DNA of 64,000 nt from Fervidicoccus fontis Kam940. GTDB taxonomy: Archaea; Thermoproteota; Thermoprotei_A; Sulfolobales; Fervidicoccaceae. The position numbers and the translations under genes were made by a program. The stretch is from the NCBI RefSeq assembly GCF_000258425.1, contig NC_017461.1, positions 186,001 to 250,000 on the forward strand, written 5' to 3'. Below the pieces are notes generated by a model. That model saw nothing but the letters and a program-made list of their open reading frames with translations. It ran no database searches and was not told the DNA's origin. This document shows, in pieces, positions 53,810-62,658 of this stretch. Position 1 is the stretch's first letter, and each line of letters starts with the position of its first letter.

Positions 53810-54583
53810 ATGATGGAATGCAAATATGTTGTTTTTATGGGTCCTGCTGGAAGCGGGAAAACAACATTAACTGCGACTTTTTCTGACTGGCTTTCTTCTC
53901 AAGGAATAGACAATGTAAAGGTTAATTTAGATCCCGCAGTAGAATACCTTCCTTATGATCCAGATATTGATGTTAGAAACTATGTAGACGCCAGAGAGGT
54001 AGCAAAGAAGTATTCTTTAGGACCTAATGGCGCTCTGCTTGCTAGCATGGATCTCCTTTATGGAAAGCTTGAAGATATAAAGAAAGAACTTATGGAAATT
54101 GAAGGTGAGTATGTGCTCATTGATATGCCTGGTCAGCTCGAACTTTTCAGCTTTAGGAGTACAGGTCCTCTAATTGTAGATAGACTCTCTTCCAAAAATC
54201 GGACAGCTGTAGTTTTTTTAATGGATGCAAATTTTACAGCTTCAGTTGAAAACTTTCTCTCAATACTCATGCTTAGTCACAGCATAAGAATCAGGCATTA
54301 TTTCCCTCAAATAAATGCAATATCCAAGATCGATCTCCTCTCTCCGGAGTTATTGGAAGAATTATTGACTTTAAAGGAGTCTCCTGAATTATTAAAAGAA
54401 AAAGTCATAGATAAGGGAGATCCGAAATATCATGACTATATCAACAGTATTGCTGACTTTCTTATCGAGGAAGGCATTGATTTTATACCTGTTTCAAGCA
54501 CAACTGGAGAGGGGTTAGATGAACTCTTCGCCTCAATTCAAAACCTTATTTCCAATTTAGATGAAATAGAAACAAATCTCTAA
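53810..54583 (+). CDS. GPN-loop GTPase
   Basis: A 257-residue P-loop NTPase. Walker A is GPAGSGKTTL, the GPN loop is in SLGPNGALL (near residue 66), Walker B/switch is LIDMPGQLELF and the guanine motif is NAISKIDLLS. Archaeal GPN proteins dimerise like eukaryotic GPN1/3, which help assemble RNA polymerase II. GGTGGG lies before the start. It follows AmrS by 14 bp. Confidence 0.9.
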   Translation: MMECKYVVFMGPAGSGKTTLTATFSDWLSSQGIDNVKVNLDPAVEYLPYDPDIDVRNYVDAREVAKKYSLGPNGALLASMDLLYGKLEDIKKELMEIEGEYVLIDMPGQLELFSFRSTGPLIVDRLSSKNRTAVVFLMDANFTASVENFLSILMLSHSIRIRHYFPQINAISKIDLLSPELLEELLTLKESPELLKEKVIDKGDPKYHDYINSIADFLIEEGIDFIPVSSTTGEGLDELFASIQNLISNLDEIETNL

Positions 54584-54614
54584 TTTTTTATTTTCGTTTG
54601 CTGAAGGCAAAATA

Positions 54615-55037
54615 CTAACTTTCTGAACAACATTTTTTTATTAAGGAATAAAACTTAGCCATTTTATCTTCTGAAACTCTGTTGAGGAGGATCTTCACAT
54701 TTTTAGAATTTACTATATTTCCGTGAGGTCTCAAGCCTCCGGACATGTTATATGGAATGTGCAGAAATTCATGAATTAAGACTCCAGTAATTTCTCTTTC
54801 ATTCAAAGATTTTATTTTGTTGCACAAAAATTCTATGGTATATAAAGGTGGAAGGACGTGTCCTATTTGGATAGCTTTTGATAGACCGTATATCCTTGCA
54901 TACGCATTTGATTTTGCTCCATGCGAAACGACAAATGCAATGTTGTTAAAATTTATTTTTAAATCAGAATCCAAAGCAATCCCTTTTGCAACTTCTCTGA
55001 TCTCATAGCATCTTTTGTATTTTATCATTACGCTCAC
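54615..55037 (-). CDS. Putative zinc metallopeptidase (HExxH)
   Basis: A 140-residue protein. The zinc motif GVLIHEFLHIPYNMSGGLRP with a third His shortly after (PHG) fits an HExxH...H gluzincin-like arrangement seen in small archaeal and phage putative metallopeptidases (COG4900-type). Its length and lack of signal point to a cytosolic enzyme. The start is GTG 55037 or ATG 55028. The substrate is unknown. It converges on the GPN gene and is divergent from the prenyl synthase. Confidence 0.7.
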   Translation of the reverse strand: MSVMIKYKRCYEIREVAKGIALDSDLKINFNNIAFVVSHGAKSNAYARIYGLSKAIQIGHVLPPLYTIEFLCNKIKSLNEREITGVLIHEFLHIPYNMSGGLRPHGNIVNSKNVKILLNRVSEDKMAKFYSLIKKCCSES

Positions 55038-55130
55038 ATCTTAATTTATTATAATAAAAAATTTAATGGAGGTAATTTCTTTTTATTAAATGGAAAAATT
55101 ATATAAAAATCACTTTGTGATAATTGGCTG

Positions 55131-56036
55131 GTGAAATTAATATTGATAAACTTTCGCAATAATTTGGAAGCCTTCTTTGAAGATAAAAAAACACTTTTGG
55201 ACAAAAAGATCAGCGAGTTATTGGAAGAGCATGTAGAAGCCAATGCCATTGATGTATCCAAATATATAGTAGAAGGCGGGAAAAGGCTTAGAGGTCTCCT
55301 AACTCTCTTCATTACTGATGTTTTAGTAAATGACTACAACAGAGCGGTGAGGGCAGCTGTTGCATTGGAATTGGTGCACTCTTGCAGCTTAGCAATTGAT
55401 GACATAATCGATCAGGATGTAAAAAGAAGAGGTAGGCCTTCGGTATGGGTTGCTAAAGGAATTTCTAAAACAGTTCTTGTAAGCAACTTATTAATACCTA
55501 TTGCAATTAAGGAAGTTTCTTATTTGGGAACTTCAGCTGTAAAGAAGGTAATAGAGACGTGGCTGAAGGTGACTATGGGGGAAATCTATGATGTTTTCGA
55601 TGAAAGTTCTTCTTATCTGAAAACTATCGAATATAAAACCTCAAGCCTGTTTCAGCTTAGTCTTGACTTAGCCGTAATAGCTTCAAATAGAGAAGATCTT
55701 ATAAATGTATTTGAAAGATACGGTTTATATCTGGGTTATCTGTACCAGATTAGCGATGACTTGGTTGATGCTAAGAAATATATTGAAAATAAAAATGAAG
55801 AAAAGCCTTTATTTTTAATAAAGATGCTAAATTGGCTTGGTGCCAGCAATTTGATCTCATGGGAAGAACTTAAACTAATGGTTTTTAAGAAATTAAATGA
55901 ATTTTATAACTCAGCTATTACCGCTATAAATGGTATTAATGATAAAGACCTGACGCTTATACTGAAAGAGTTACCAATCTATATTGTCGACAAGATTTTG
56001 GAAGAGGGAAACTTGAAATGGAATTTAGTAGAATAA
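55131..56036 (+). CDS. Polyprenyl (geranylgeranyl-type) diphosphate synthase
   Basis: A 301-residue trans-prenyl synthase. GGKRLRGLL is the first conserved region, the first Asp-rich motif is LAIDDIIDQDVKRRGRPS, and the second is QISDDLVDAKKY. It condenses isopentenyl diphosphate units into longer chains for archaeal ether lipids. The starting GTG (55131) overlaps the GGTG motif, so TTG 55143 may be the true start. The flavoprotein that reduces geranylgeranyl chains follows with an overlap of 19 bp, forming a lipid pair. Confidence 0.88.
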   Translation: MKLILINFRNNLEAFFEDKKTLLDKKISELLEEHVEANAIDVSKYIVEGGKRLRGLLTLFITDVLVNDYNRAVRAAVALELVHSCSLAIDDIIDQDVKRRGRPSVWVAKGISKTVLVSNLLIPIAIKEVSYLGTSAVKKVIETWLKVTMGEIYDVFDESSSYLKTIEYKTSSLFQLSLDLAVIASNREDLINVFERYGLYLGYLYQISDDLVDAKKYIENKNEEKPLFLIKMLNWLGASNLISWEELKLMVFKKLNEFYNSAITAINGINDKDLTLILKELPIYIVDKILEEGNLKWNLVE

Positions 56037-57055
56037 ATATAATAGGTGCGGGTCCAGCAGGAGCTAGCCTTGCATTTTTTCTCTCTTCCCTAGGCTATAG
56101 CAACATTACAGTTTATGAATCATCAAAAGTCCTCGGGAGCAAACCGTGCGGAATGGCTGTACCAGCTTCAATTAAAGATTTGATAAAACTTGAAAATGAG
56201 CACATAATTAATGAAATTAAAGGATATAGATTGTTTATTGATGAAAAATTGCTTCATGAAGATATCTCAGGAACGCATTGGGGATATATAATAAATAAGC
56301 AAAAATTTCTTGAAGATCTTGTTAGTGACGTGGAAGTTAAAAGAGAACATTTAAAAATAAACTTAGATGAGCTTAGTAAAAGGAAAGATGAGCTGTATGT
56401 AATAGCCGCGGGGATTTATTGGAACGGATCGCCAAAAGAAAGACTCAATGCTGTGGAAGCTACTGTAAACGTTTATAATTGGAATGAACCTTCCATTATT
56501 CAAATCTGGTTTGATACAAAATTAATGGGATATTACTGGGCATTTCCTCATTCAGAAAAGAAAGTAAACATAGGTGTAGGAGGATTTGAAGATTTTTTCA
56601 GTTTGAAGGCTAGGCTTATTAAGTTTATCAAGAAAATCGGTTCTGTTGAGAAAATGGAACCTGAAAAGATACTAGGAAGTCAGATTGTAAGCACAGGAAT
56701 TGTTGATAGTATCCTTTCCCCCGCTGAAAATGTATTTGCAATTGGTGAAGGAGTCGGCAGTGTTCTCCCACTTACAGGTGAGGGGATAAGACCGTCAATT
56801 CAAATGGCGAAAATCTTTTCCGAAAATATTAGTAGTAAGGAATTATTCATTCAAAATTTTAAAAGTTCCGCTCTTTACAAAACGAGCAAGATACAAAGAA
56901 AAATACTTTCTATTTTAAAACAAATGCCCCCATTTTTGAGGAACAAAATAATGAGGAGTATCCCAAAAGACATAATGATAAAGATCGGATTAGGAAGCTA
57001 CAGTGAAAATGATGTCAACAAGCTAAAATTGATATTAAAAACATTTCAAGTCTGA
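56018..57055 (+). CDS. Geranylgeranyl-reductase-family flavoprotein
   Basis: A 345-residue FAD protein. The dinucleotide-binding motif is INIIGAGPAGASLAFFL, KPCGMAVPA is the geranylgeranyl-reductase family Cys motif, and VFAIGEGVGSVLPLTGEGIRPS is the FAD-proximal motif. Members reduce double bonds of archaeol or menaquinone side chains. It overlaps the prenyl synthase gene, which suggests ether-lipid saturation. It has a long basic C-terminal helical tail. A second, frameshifted paralogue lies at 62659-63838. Confidence 0.88.
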   Translation: MEFSRINIIGAGPAGASLAFFLSSLGYSNITVYESSKVLGSKPCGMAVPASIKDLIKLENEHIINEIKGYRLFIDEKLLHEDISGTHWGYIINKQKFLEDLVSDVEVKREHLKINLDELSKRKDELYVIAAGIYWNGSPKERLNAVEATVNVYNWNEPSIIQIWFDTKLMGYYWAFPHSEKKVNIGVGGFEDFFSLKARLIKFIKKIGSVEKMEPEKILGSQIVSTGIVDSILSPAENVFAIGEGVGSVLPLTGEGIRPSIQMAKIFSENISSKELFIQNFKSSALYKTSKIQRKILSILKQMPPFLRNKIMRSIPKDIMIKIGLGSYSENDVNKLKLILKTFQV

Positions 57056-57142
57056 GTTCTTTTGCTTTAACACTATCGGAGTTTTAAAAAGTGGAAATCT
57101 CTTTCATGAAAACAGAATAGTTTAAAATCTAAATAAAAAGAA

Positions 57143-57198
57143 TCAGTGAGAGAGCTCATCATCATTGTTTTGTTCTCAGACGGTTTGCTTTCCATCAT
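57143..57198 (-). ncRNA. C/D box guide sRNA
   Basis: On the minus strand the order is box C ATGATGG (57198-57192), a 12-nt guide (57191-57180), box D' CTGA (57179-57176), 10 nt, box C' ATGATGA (57165-57159), a 12-nt guide (57158-57147) and box D CTGA (57146-57143). Both guide spacers are exactly 12 nt, as expected for archaeal 2'-O-methylation guides. Flanking GAA/TTC bases can form the terminal stem. The target positions pair with the fifth base before D' and D, but the target rRNA or tRNA cannot be named from here. Confidence 0.88.
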
Positions 57199-57279
57199 CT
57201 TCACGTTATTAAATTAAAATACTTAAACTCGCTAGATTAAAAAATTAACTTATTTATTTCGCAATTAAAGTGGTTTTAT

Positions 57280-57849
57280 ATGAATAATATGAATTACATA
57301 AGGGTGGGTGAAAAATTTAAATTCAAATGCACTAGATGCACGCTATGCTGTGGCACTGGTCCTAATGTTTCAATAACGGTATTTGATGTAATAAGGATGT
57401 CAAAGTATCTCGATGTAAACCCAATTCAATTTCTTAAAATCTTCACCAATGTTATAATTGCTGACTTAATTCCAGTAATAGCCTTAAAAGGAGATATTGC
57501 AGGAAGGTGCGAATTTCTTGGTTTTGATAGTAATGGAAAGACCTTCTGTAAAATTTATAAGTACAGACCGCTTAAATGTAGGCTTTATCCTGTCAAGCTC
57601 ATTTCTCCAAAAAGCAACCACGTTTATTTAGATACTGATTGCCCTGGACTGTATGCTGAAGATGCAGAGTTCATTGACTTTCCGGTGGATATATACAAAA
57701 GAAATGCGTATGAGGTTGAATGGCAATATAAAAAGCTCTATGAAAAGATCTTTAATGAAGGGAAGGAACCGCTCAATGCTCTTTTAGAATTAATAGAGGA
57801 GCTCTATGAGGAGGCAAAAAACAAAAACCCGTCATGGCTGGAAATATGA
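57280..57849 (+). CDS. YkgJ-family cysteine-cluster protein
   Basis: A 189-residue protein. The Cys motif FKCTRCTLCCGTGP and the later GRCEFL, FCKIYKYRPLKCRLYPVK match the YkgJ/CxxCxxCC family, thought to bind zinc or an Fe-S cluster. The family's role is not established. The 224 bp upstream hold the C/D sRNA. It ends 31 bp before the IS-type hairpin. Confidence 0.85.
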   Translation: MNNMNYIRVGEKFKFKCTRCTLCCGTGPNVSITVFDVIRMSKYLDVNPIQFLKIFTNVIIADLIPVIALKGDIAGRCEFLGFDSNGKTFCKIYKYRPLKCRLYPVKLISPKSNHVYLDTDCPGLYAEDAEFIDFPVDIYKRNAYEVEWQYKKLYEKIFNEGKEPLNALLELIEELYEEAKNKNPSWLEI

Positions 57850-57880
57850 GCTATTTCATTCTATTTTTCCAAGCTTTCAA

Positions 57881-57923
57881 CTGACCTCCCCCCACCCTAA
57901 AGGGCGAGGCTTTCAGTTGTAAA
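57881..57923 (+). mobile_element. Solo IS200/IS605-type (TnpB) right end, copy 2
   Basis: The match to 43021-43064, with taaagggcgagg and tttcagttgtaaa intact. Here CAACTGA (57878-57884) and TCAGTTG (57913-57919) give a second outer pairing around the inner CCCT/AGGG hairpin. No tnpB gene or left end is near. It may be a relic or a non-autonomous element. It lies between convergent genes and may also act as a bidirectional terminator. Confidence 0.6.
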
Positions 57924-58226
57924 CTATTTGATCAGTGAAGTAGCAAATGTATTGTTCGTATTTAAAACATATTTACCTCCATCGTTTAGAACTATAATTT
58001 TTTCTTTCTTAAATTTATAAACCGTCTTTCTGATCTTTTCTTCACTAGCTAATCCTTTTAGCAATTCGTGAAGTTCTTTTATAGTAAATCCTTTGCAGTT
58101 ATTTTTAAAGAGCTCCAAAATAATGTTCTCAAGCTTATCCACATGTGGGGCTAACATAACCACTAGGTCTTTGTCTTCATATATTACATCTAAACTATTT
58201 TCAACTATTTCCTTTTCGGCATTCAT
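57924..58226 (-). CDS. Small winged-helix-like protein
   Basis: A 100-residue protein with a likely wHTH at residues 30-90 (KGFTIKELHELLKGLASEEK, a recognition-like helix and VLNDGGKYVLNT as wing). It has no Cys or membrane segment. I do not recognise a family. The stop codon directly abuts the IS-type end at 57923, so a 3' truncation or a shifted stop from insertion is possible. It lies 68 bp upstream of pheT on the same strand. Confidence 0.55.
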   Translation of the reverse strand: MNAEKEIVENSLDVIYEDKDLVVMLAPHVDKLENIILELFKNNCKGFTIKELHELLKGLASEEKIRKTVYKFKKEKIIVLNDGGKYVLNTNNTFATSLIK

Positions 58227-58294
58227 TCTAATACATCCCTCACAATATTCAATTAAAGATTAGAAAACTATATAAGAGAAAAGCTAAGCTCTTT

Positions 58295-59953
58295 CTAGAG
58301 CTCCATTTTTTCTTTCAATTTATCAATGCAGAGTTCAGCAACCACCACAGGATATTTTACTCCGAACATTTCCAATATTCTTGGATGGACTTCTCCTATA
58401 TAGCCAATTCTTTCTTTTTCTATAAATAATGATGCGCTTCTCCCCTTAATTAAGAAGCTTTTTTCCTCTCTCTTCGAAATTGGCTTTAGCTTCAGAATTT
58501 CTAGCAACGAATATATATGAGATTGCATCTCTTCAAAACTTGCTCCTTCATTCACAATTGCATATCCTGCTTTGTTTTCAGTAATTGGGATTCCACCGCT
58601 CGCATATCCACATTCTCCGATTTCGAATATCTTAATTGGAAGCTGGAGATGTTGACTTTCTTTAATCGCATAAAGTAACGAAGGTATAATTGAAGGTCTT
58701 ATAATTTTCATTGTCTCTGTAACCGGATTTTTTACTCTGATTACTTCTTCATTTTCTCCTATAAATTTAGACGCGTCATCTCCTGATAGAATAAATCCGA
58801 GTATTTCTTGAAATCCTAATCCTGTGCTTACTTCTCTTATAATTTTTTCTACAACAGTTAAATCTGAAATTCTTCCATCCAGAGGTGTGTATTTGAAATC
58901 TAAGGGTATAGAATTATACCCGTAAGCCATTGCAATATCTTCTACTAAATCTACTTTATGCAGAATGTCCATTCTGTATTCTGGCACTATTACATTTATG
59001 CTATCTTCAGAAACAGAAGCAACTTTAAACCTCATTTTTTCTAAAAGCTCTGTTATGTCATTCAATGACAACTCGAAGCCTAAATTTTTAATTATATATT
59101 CTGTTTCGATCCGAATTTGCTTTCTTTCTAGCGTAGGGGTCAACACCTTTCTTTCCTCATTTCCGTTAGAATAAACAATTTCAACTTTTCCAATTATACT
59201 TCCATGGTTTTCATTCAAAACGCTTGTTATCAAATTAAGAGTGCTCGAAATGGTATAAAAATCGTTGCCAGTGATGTCAATTAAAAGATTTTTTGTGCCC
59301 GGCTCAATTCTAGTAATATCTGAGTTTATGACTGGAGGTAGGCTTATTATTTCATTACCAGAGTAGATTGCAGGATGGCTGCCATTGTAAAGAGAAAGCT
59401 CCCCATAGCTTATTCCTTGCTCTGTTGATTTTAGAACTTCCCTTATCTCCATGTTTCTACCTATAAATAGAGGTCTCATTTTTTCATTGAGGCTGGCAAG
59501 CTTATAAGTTATTTTCCTATCAGGAATCTTATCTAAATCATGTATTCCAATAGCCATTTTCTTCCTTTTTCTTCCAACAGTTAAATGAAGCTTTTCCTGA
59601 AACTGGATTAGCTCTTTTATGTCTTCGTCATCGAGAGAAATTCCTCGAATTGTAGCTATTACAATCTGCGGTCTGCTTGGCACATATTCAGCTAAGACCT
59701 CTATATTATCTATTAAGGTATTTGGCTCGAAAAGCCCTTTTTTCTTTCCCAGTAAGCCTTTAATAGCCCTTCCCAAACCTTCACTTATATATAAATCAGG
59801 CCTATCGCTATTAACTTCGACTTCTAAAAGCTGATTGTCTATAGTTCTGCTTTCTGATTTCAAGTTGAAAAGAAGATTAGAAAGTTCTTCTTCTGAAAAT
59901 TCTTTTTCTATGAATTTTGCCAACCTTTTTTTGTAAATTTGAAGCACGGGCAT
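58295..59953 (-). CDS. pheT: Phenylalanyl-tRNA synthetase subunit beta
   Basis: A 552-residue PheT, shorter than the bacterial beta subunit because archaeal forms lack several C-terminal and B2/B8 domains. LEVEVNSDRPDLYISEGLGRA near the start and the B5-B7 segments YRMDILHKVDLVEDIAMAYG and RVKNPVTETMKIIRPS are typical. Together with PheS it charges tRNA-Phe. Start at ATG 59953, 15 bp after the pheS stop, so the two genes form an operon. Confidence 0.94.
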   Translation of the reverse strand: MPVLQIYKKRLAKFIEKEFSEEELSNLLFNLKSESRTIDNQLLEVEVNSDRPDLYISEGLGRAIKGLLGKKKGLFEPNTLIDNIEVLAEYVPSRPQIVIATIRGISLDDEDIKELIQFQEKLHLTVGRKRKKMAIGIHDLDKIPDRKITYKLASLNEKMRPLFIGRNMEIREVLKSTEQGISYGELSLYNGSHPAIYSGNEIISLPPVINSDITRIEPGTKNLLIDITGNDFYTISSTLNLITSVLNENHGSIIGKVEIVYSNGNEERKVLTPTLERKQIRIETEYIIKNLGFELSLNDITELLEKMRFKVASVSEDSINVIVPEYRMDILHKVDLVEDIAMAYGYNSIPLDFKYTPLDGRISDLTVVEKIIREVSTGLGFQEILGFILSGDDASKFIGENEEVIRVKNPVTETMKIIRPSIIPSLLYAIKESQHLQLPIKIFEIGECGYASGGIPITENKAGYAIVNEGASFEEMQSHIYSLLEILKLKPISKREEKSFLIKGRSASLFIEKERIGYIGEVHPRILEMFGVKYPVVVAELCIDKLKEKMEL

Positions 59954-59968
59954 ATTCTAAAGACACCT

Positions 59969-61480
59969 TTAGTAATTCAAATATTTAAGAGCATTTGAGT
60001 AGGAATTTCTCAGATTTTCTAAATTTCTGTCATAGAGCATTCTTATATCGCTTAGATTCAATAAAGCCATAGCAAGCCTGTCCAGGCCCATTCCCCAAGC
60101 ACCAACAGGATGTTTTATATCGAAAATTTCAAGCACCTCTGGCCTGAACATTCCTGCACCAAAAACTTCGACATAGCCTAAGTTACCAATTTTCACGTAA
60201 CCCTCTACACTAGGCTCAGTAAACGGGAAGTAAGCTGGCTTAAAAATAAGCTCCTCAAATCCCATTTTTTTAAAGAACAGCTTCAGCATTCCTAAAAACT
60301 TGCTAAATGACATGTCCTTCTCGGATATGATCGCATCAAATTGATAAAACTCAGGTAGATGCCTTGCATCTATAACATCCGGCCTGAAGACTTTCCCTAT
60401 TGTAAAAAATCTAAACGGAGCCTCAGGACTTAAGCTTAAAGTCCTTCCCGAAACCACTGTAGTCTGCGTCCTAAGTATTAATCTTTTTGCCACCTCTTGA
60501 TCCCACTTATATCTCCATCCGATGCTACCAGTTTTTCCGCCATATTCATGAACTTCTCTAGTCTTCTCGATCAGCTCCTTTCTAGCAAATATTTCCTTTA
60601 CTTCTTTATCAATCCAAAAAGTATCGTGTATTTCTCTAGAAGGATGATCCTGAGCTTGAAATAGAACGTCAAAATTCCAAAATTCCTGTTCAATTATCGA
60701 ACCGTAGACTTCTTTAAATCCAAGCTCTAAAAGTATCATTTTAATTTTCTCAATAAATTTGCTGTAAAAATGCTGAATACCGGGATAAACTTTAGGAGGC
60801 TCAGCCTCAACGTTATATTCTTTGAATTTTACTTCTCTCCATTTGCCGCTCACAATGATTGAAGAGGTTATTTTTGAGACGACCGATTCTCCTTTTTCAA
60901 GCACTTCCTTTATTTTCTTAGCTTCAGGCTTGATCTTTCTTTCCTTTAGAATTTTTTTCTCAATAAGACCTCTCTTTATTAAGATCTCTATTCTTTCTTT
61001 AAATCCTTCTACGCTCTCGCTTCTTTCTATTTTTAAAAGAATTTCTTTGTCTTTCTTTAGCTCTTCTACCTTTTCTGGAATTAACTTAACTTTACCATTT
61101 TTTATGTCTATTAAACCTCTCTTCTTCCCTGCAGCAAGCGCAATTGGGAGAATCTTTCTGTCTATGTTTTTCTCGAGCTCTTTCATATCTATTTCCTGTT
61201 TTTCTCTTAAAGCATCCAATAATGCTTCTTCCGGAAATCCCTTTTCGAGGACTTTTTTTCCTTCTTCCGTTAACTTATATTGTATCTTATAATTTACCTC
61301 CTCTCTCACCAAACCCTTAGATTTTAAAAGTTCAACTACAGCATTCGCTGTGGAGATAGGAATATTGCAACCGCTAGCTAATTCTTCTATACTGAAGACT
61401 TCATTTTTATCAGCTAAGAATTTTACAACCTTTTGCTCATTATCGCTTAATTCATACTTACTTTCCATCACAACCGCCAA
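59969..61480 (-). CDS. pheS: Phenylalanyl-tRNA synthetase subunit alpha
   Basis: A 503-residue PheS. The N-terminal third is a chain of helical and winged-helix DNA/tRNA-binding-like domains (SIEELASGCNIPISTANAVVEL), as in archaeal and eukaryotic enzymes. The catalytic part has QDHPSREIHDTFWI, VFRPDVIDARHLPEFYQFDA and FGAGMFRPEVLE, class II motifs. ATG 61468 may be the real start; TTG 61480 is the longest. The gene pheT follows 15 bp downstream. Confidence 0.95.
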   Translation of the reverse strand: MAVVMESKYELSDNEQKVVKFLADKNEVFSIEELASGCNIPISTANAVVELLKSKGLVREEVNYKIQYKLTEEGKKVLEKGFPEEALLDALREKQEIDMKELEKNIDRKILPIALAAGKKRGLIDIKNGKVKLIPEKVEELKKDKEILLKIERSESVEGFKERIEILIKRGLIEKKILKERKIKPEAKKIKEVLEKGESVVSKITSSIIVSGKWREVKFKEYNVEAEPPKVYPGIQHFYSKFIEKIKMILLELGFKEVYGSIIEQEFWNFDVLFQAQDHPSREIHDTFWIDKEVKEIFARKELIEKTREVHEYGGKTGSIGWRYKWDQEVAKRLILRTQTTVVSGRTLSLSPEAPFRFFTIGKVFRPDVIDARHLPEFYQFDAIISEKDMSFSKFLGMLKLFFKKMGFEELIFKPAYFPFTEPSVEGYVKIGNLGYVEVFGAGMFRPEVLEIFDIKHPVGAWGMGLDRLAMALLNLSDIRMLYDRNLENLRNSYSNALKYLNY

Positions 61481-61582
61481 AAGACATATATTTATATAAG
61501 TTTGAGATTTTTCAAACTTAACTGATAATTAATAAAAACCAATTTAAATAAATTTTCAGTTAACTTTTAGTCGGTGATTCCC

Positions 61583-62530
61583 TTGGAAAAAGGCATAGGA
61601 ATAATAGGAGCAGGCTACATGGGACAGGCACATATAAGAGTTCTATCTGAAATTGCGAAGAAATATAGCTTAAAGATAACCTTTGTAGTGGAACCTGACA
61701 TAAATAAAGGAATGGATATATCCGCTAAGTATCAGCTAAGATATTACCAAACACTATCCGAAGCAATAAAGAATGAGGAAAATTTTATAGCATTTGTTTC
61801 TTCGCCCACATCCACTCACTTAGACTACATTGATGAGCTTTTGTCTAATGGAATTGAATACATTTTTGTGGAAAAGCCGCTGGGAAGCGATATAAATAGA
61901 GCAAAAGAGATTTTTAAAAAATATGGAAGAAATGTGTTAGAAAAGGTAATGGTCGGTCATATAGAAAGGTTTAACCCTGCGTTTGTAGAGTTCAAAAAAA
62001 TTGTAAAAGAGGAAAGTGTGCTAGGAGACCCCATAAGTATTACTTCGAGAAGAGTTGGGCCTTTTGCGGGCAGAATTAGAGATACTGGAGTAATATTAGA
62101 TCTAGCAATTCATGACATAGACCTCTCTCTAAGTCTCTTTGATAATGAACCTAAAGGAATAGATTCTTACAAGTACAATGTTTATAGCAAGGAGTACGAA
62201 GACTCTTGCTTTATAATACTGAATTACGGAAAATTCCTCCACTTTATAGAGGCCAACAGAGTTACCCCATATAAAGAGAGGAAAGCTATATTTACAGGCA
62301 CTAAAGGCATAGGTATAATAGATTATATGCAACAGTCATTAGAAGTATTTACTGGTCTATGGAAAATGGAAAGATCTGTTAACAAGAGAGAGCCTTTGGC
62401 TGTTGAAGACGAAGCATTCCTTAATGCTGTTATTAAAAAAGAAAAAGTCCCTGTGACTTTTGAAGATGGAATTAGAAGCCTAGAAATCGCATTAAAGGCT
62501 TTAGAAATAGCGAAAAATAACAATAAATAA
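61583..62530 (+). CDS. Gfo/Idh/MocA-family oxidoreductase
   Basis: About 315 residues. The NAD(P) motif is IGIIGAGYMGQAHIRVL, the substrate region EKPLGSDINRAKEIF contains the catalytic-Lys EKP motif, and DLAIHDIDLSL holds the His/Asp of the C-terminal domain. Such enzymes oxidise or reduce sugars, inositols or related compounds. I start at TTG 61583, 6 nt after GGTGA; GTG 61574 lies in that motif. The substrate is unknown and no sugar operon surrounds it. Confidence 0.88.
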   Translation: MEKGIGIIGAGYMGQAHIRVLSEIAKKYSLKITFVVEPDINKGMDISAKYQLRYYQTLSEAIKNEENFIAFVSSPTSTHLDYIDELLSNGIEYIFVEKPLGSDINRAKEIFKKYGRNVLEKVMVGHIERFNPAFVEFKKIVKEESVLGDPISITSRRVGPFAGRIRDTGVILDLAIHDIDLSLSLFDNEPKGIDSYKYNVYSKEYEDSCFIILNYGKFLHFIEANRVTPYKERKAIFTGTKGIGIIDYMQQSLEVFTGLWKMERSVNKREPLAVEDEAFLNAVIKKEKVPVTFEDGIRSLEIALKALEIAKNNNK

Positions 62531-62581
62531 TTTTTAATAAAGTTAAGCTTATTTATTTGCACTGACTTATTAATGATATTA

Positions 62582-62651
62582 GCCCGCTAGTCTCACGTCC
62601 TCAGAAACGCCATAAGGCGGATGAAGATGAAAGAGGAACGGTTAAGCGGGC
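62582..62651 (+). ncRNA. GC-rich three-tier hairpin RNA candidate
   Basis: Three nested stems fold in order: outer GCCCGC/GCGGGC (62582-62587/62646-62651), middle CGTCCTC (62596-62602) with GAGGAACG (62633-62640, one bulged A) and inner CGCC-ATAA-GGCG (62608-62619). The internal loops are 8/5 and 5/13 nt. The GC content stands far above the AT-rich spacer, a common sign of a thermophile's structured RNA. A TATA-like tract lies about 25-35 nt upstream. The two-sided lower loop is compatible with an H/ACA-type guide, but no ACA follows directly. The strand could also be minus. Confidence 0.55.
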
Positions 62652-62658
62652 AAAATTC

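Noticed and set aside
57878-57919. CRISPR repeat (TTTCAGTTG resembles some archaeal repeats)
   Set aside because: It is isolated, not tandem, has no spacers, and its only partner copy is a lone one at 43021; the hairpin fits a TnpB-type end better.
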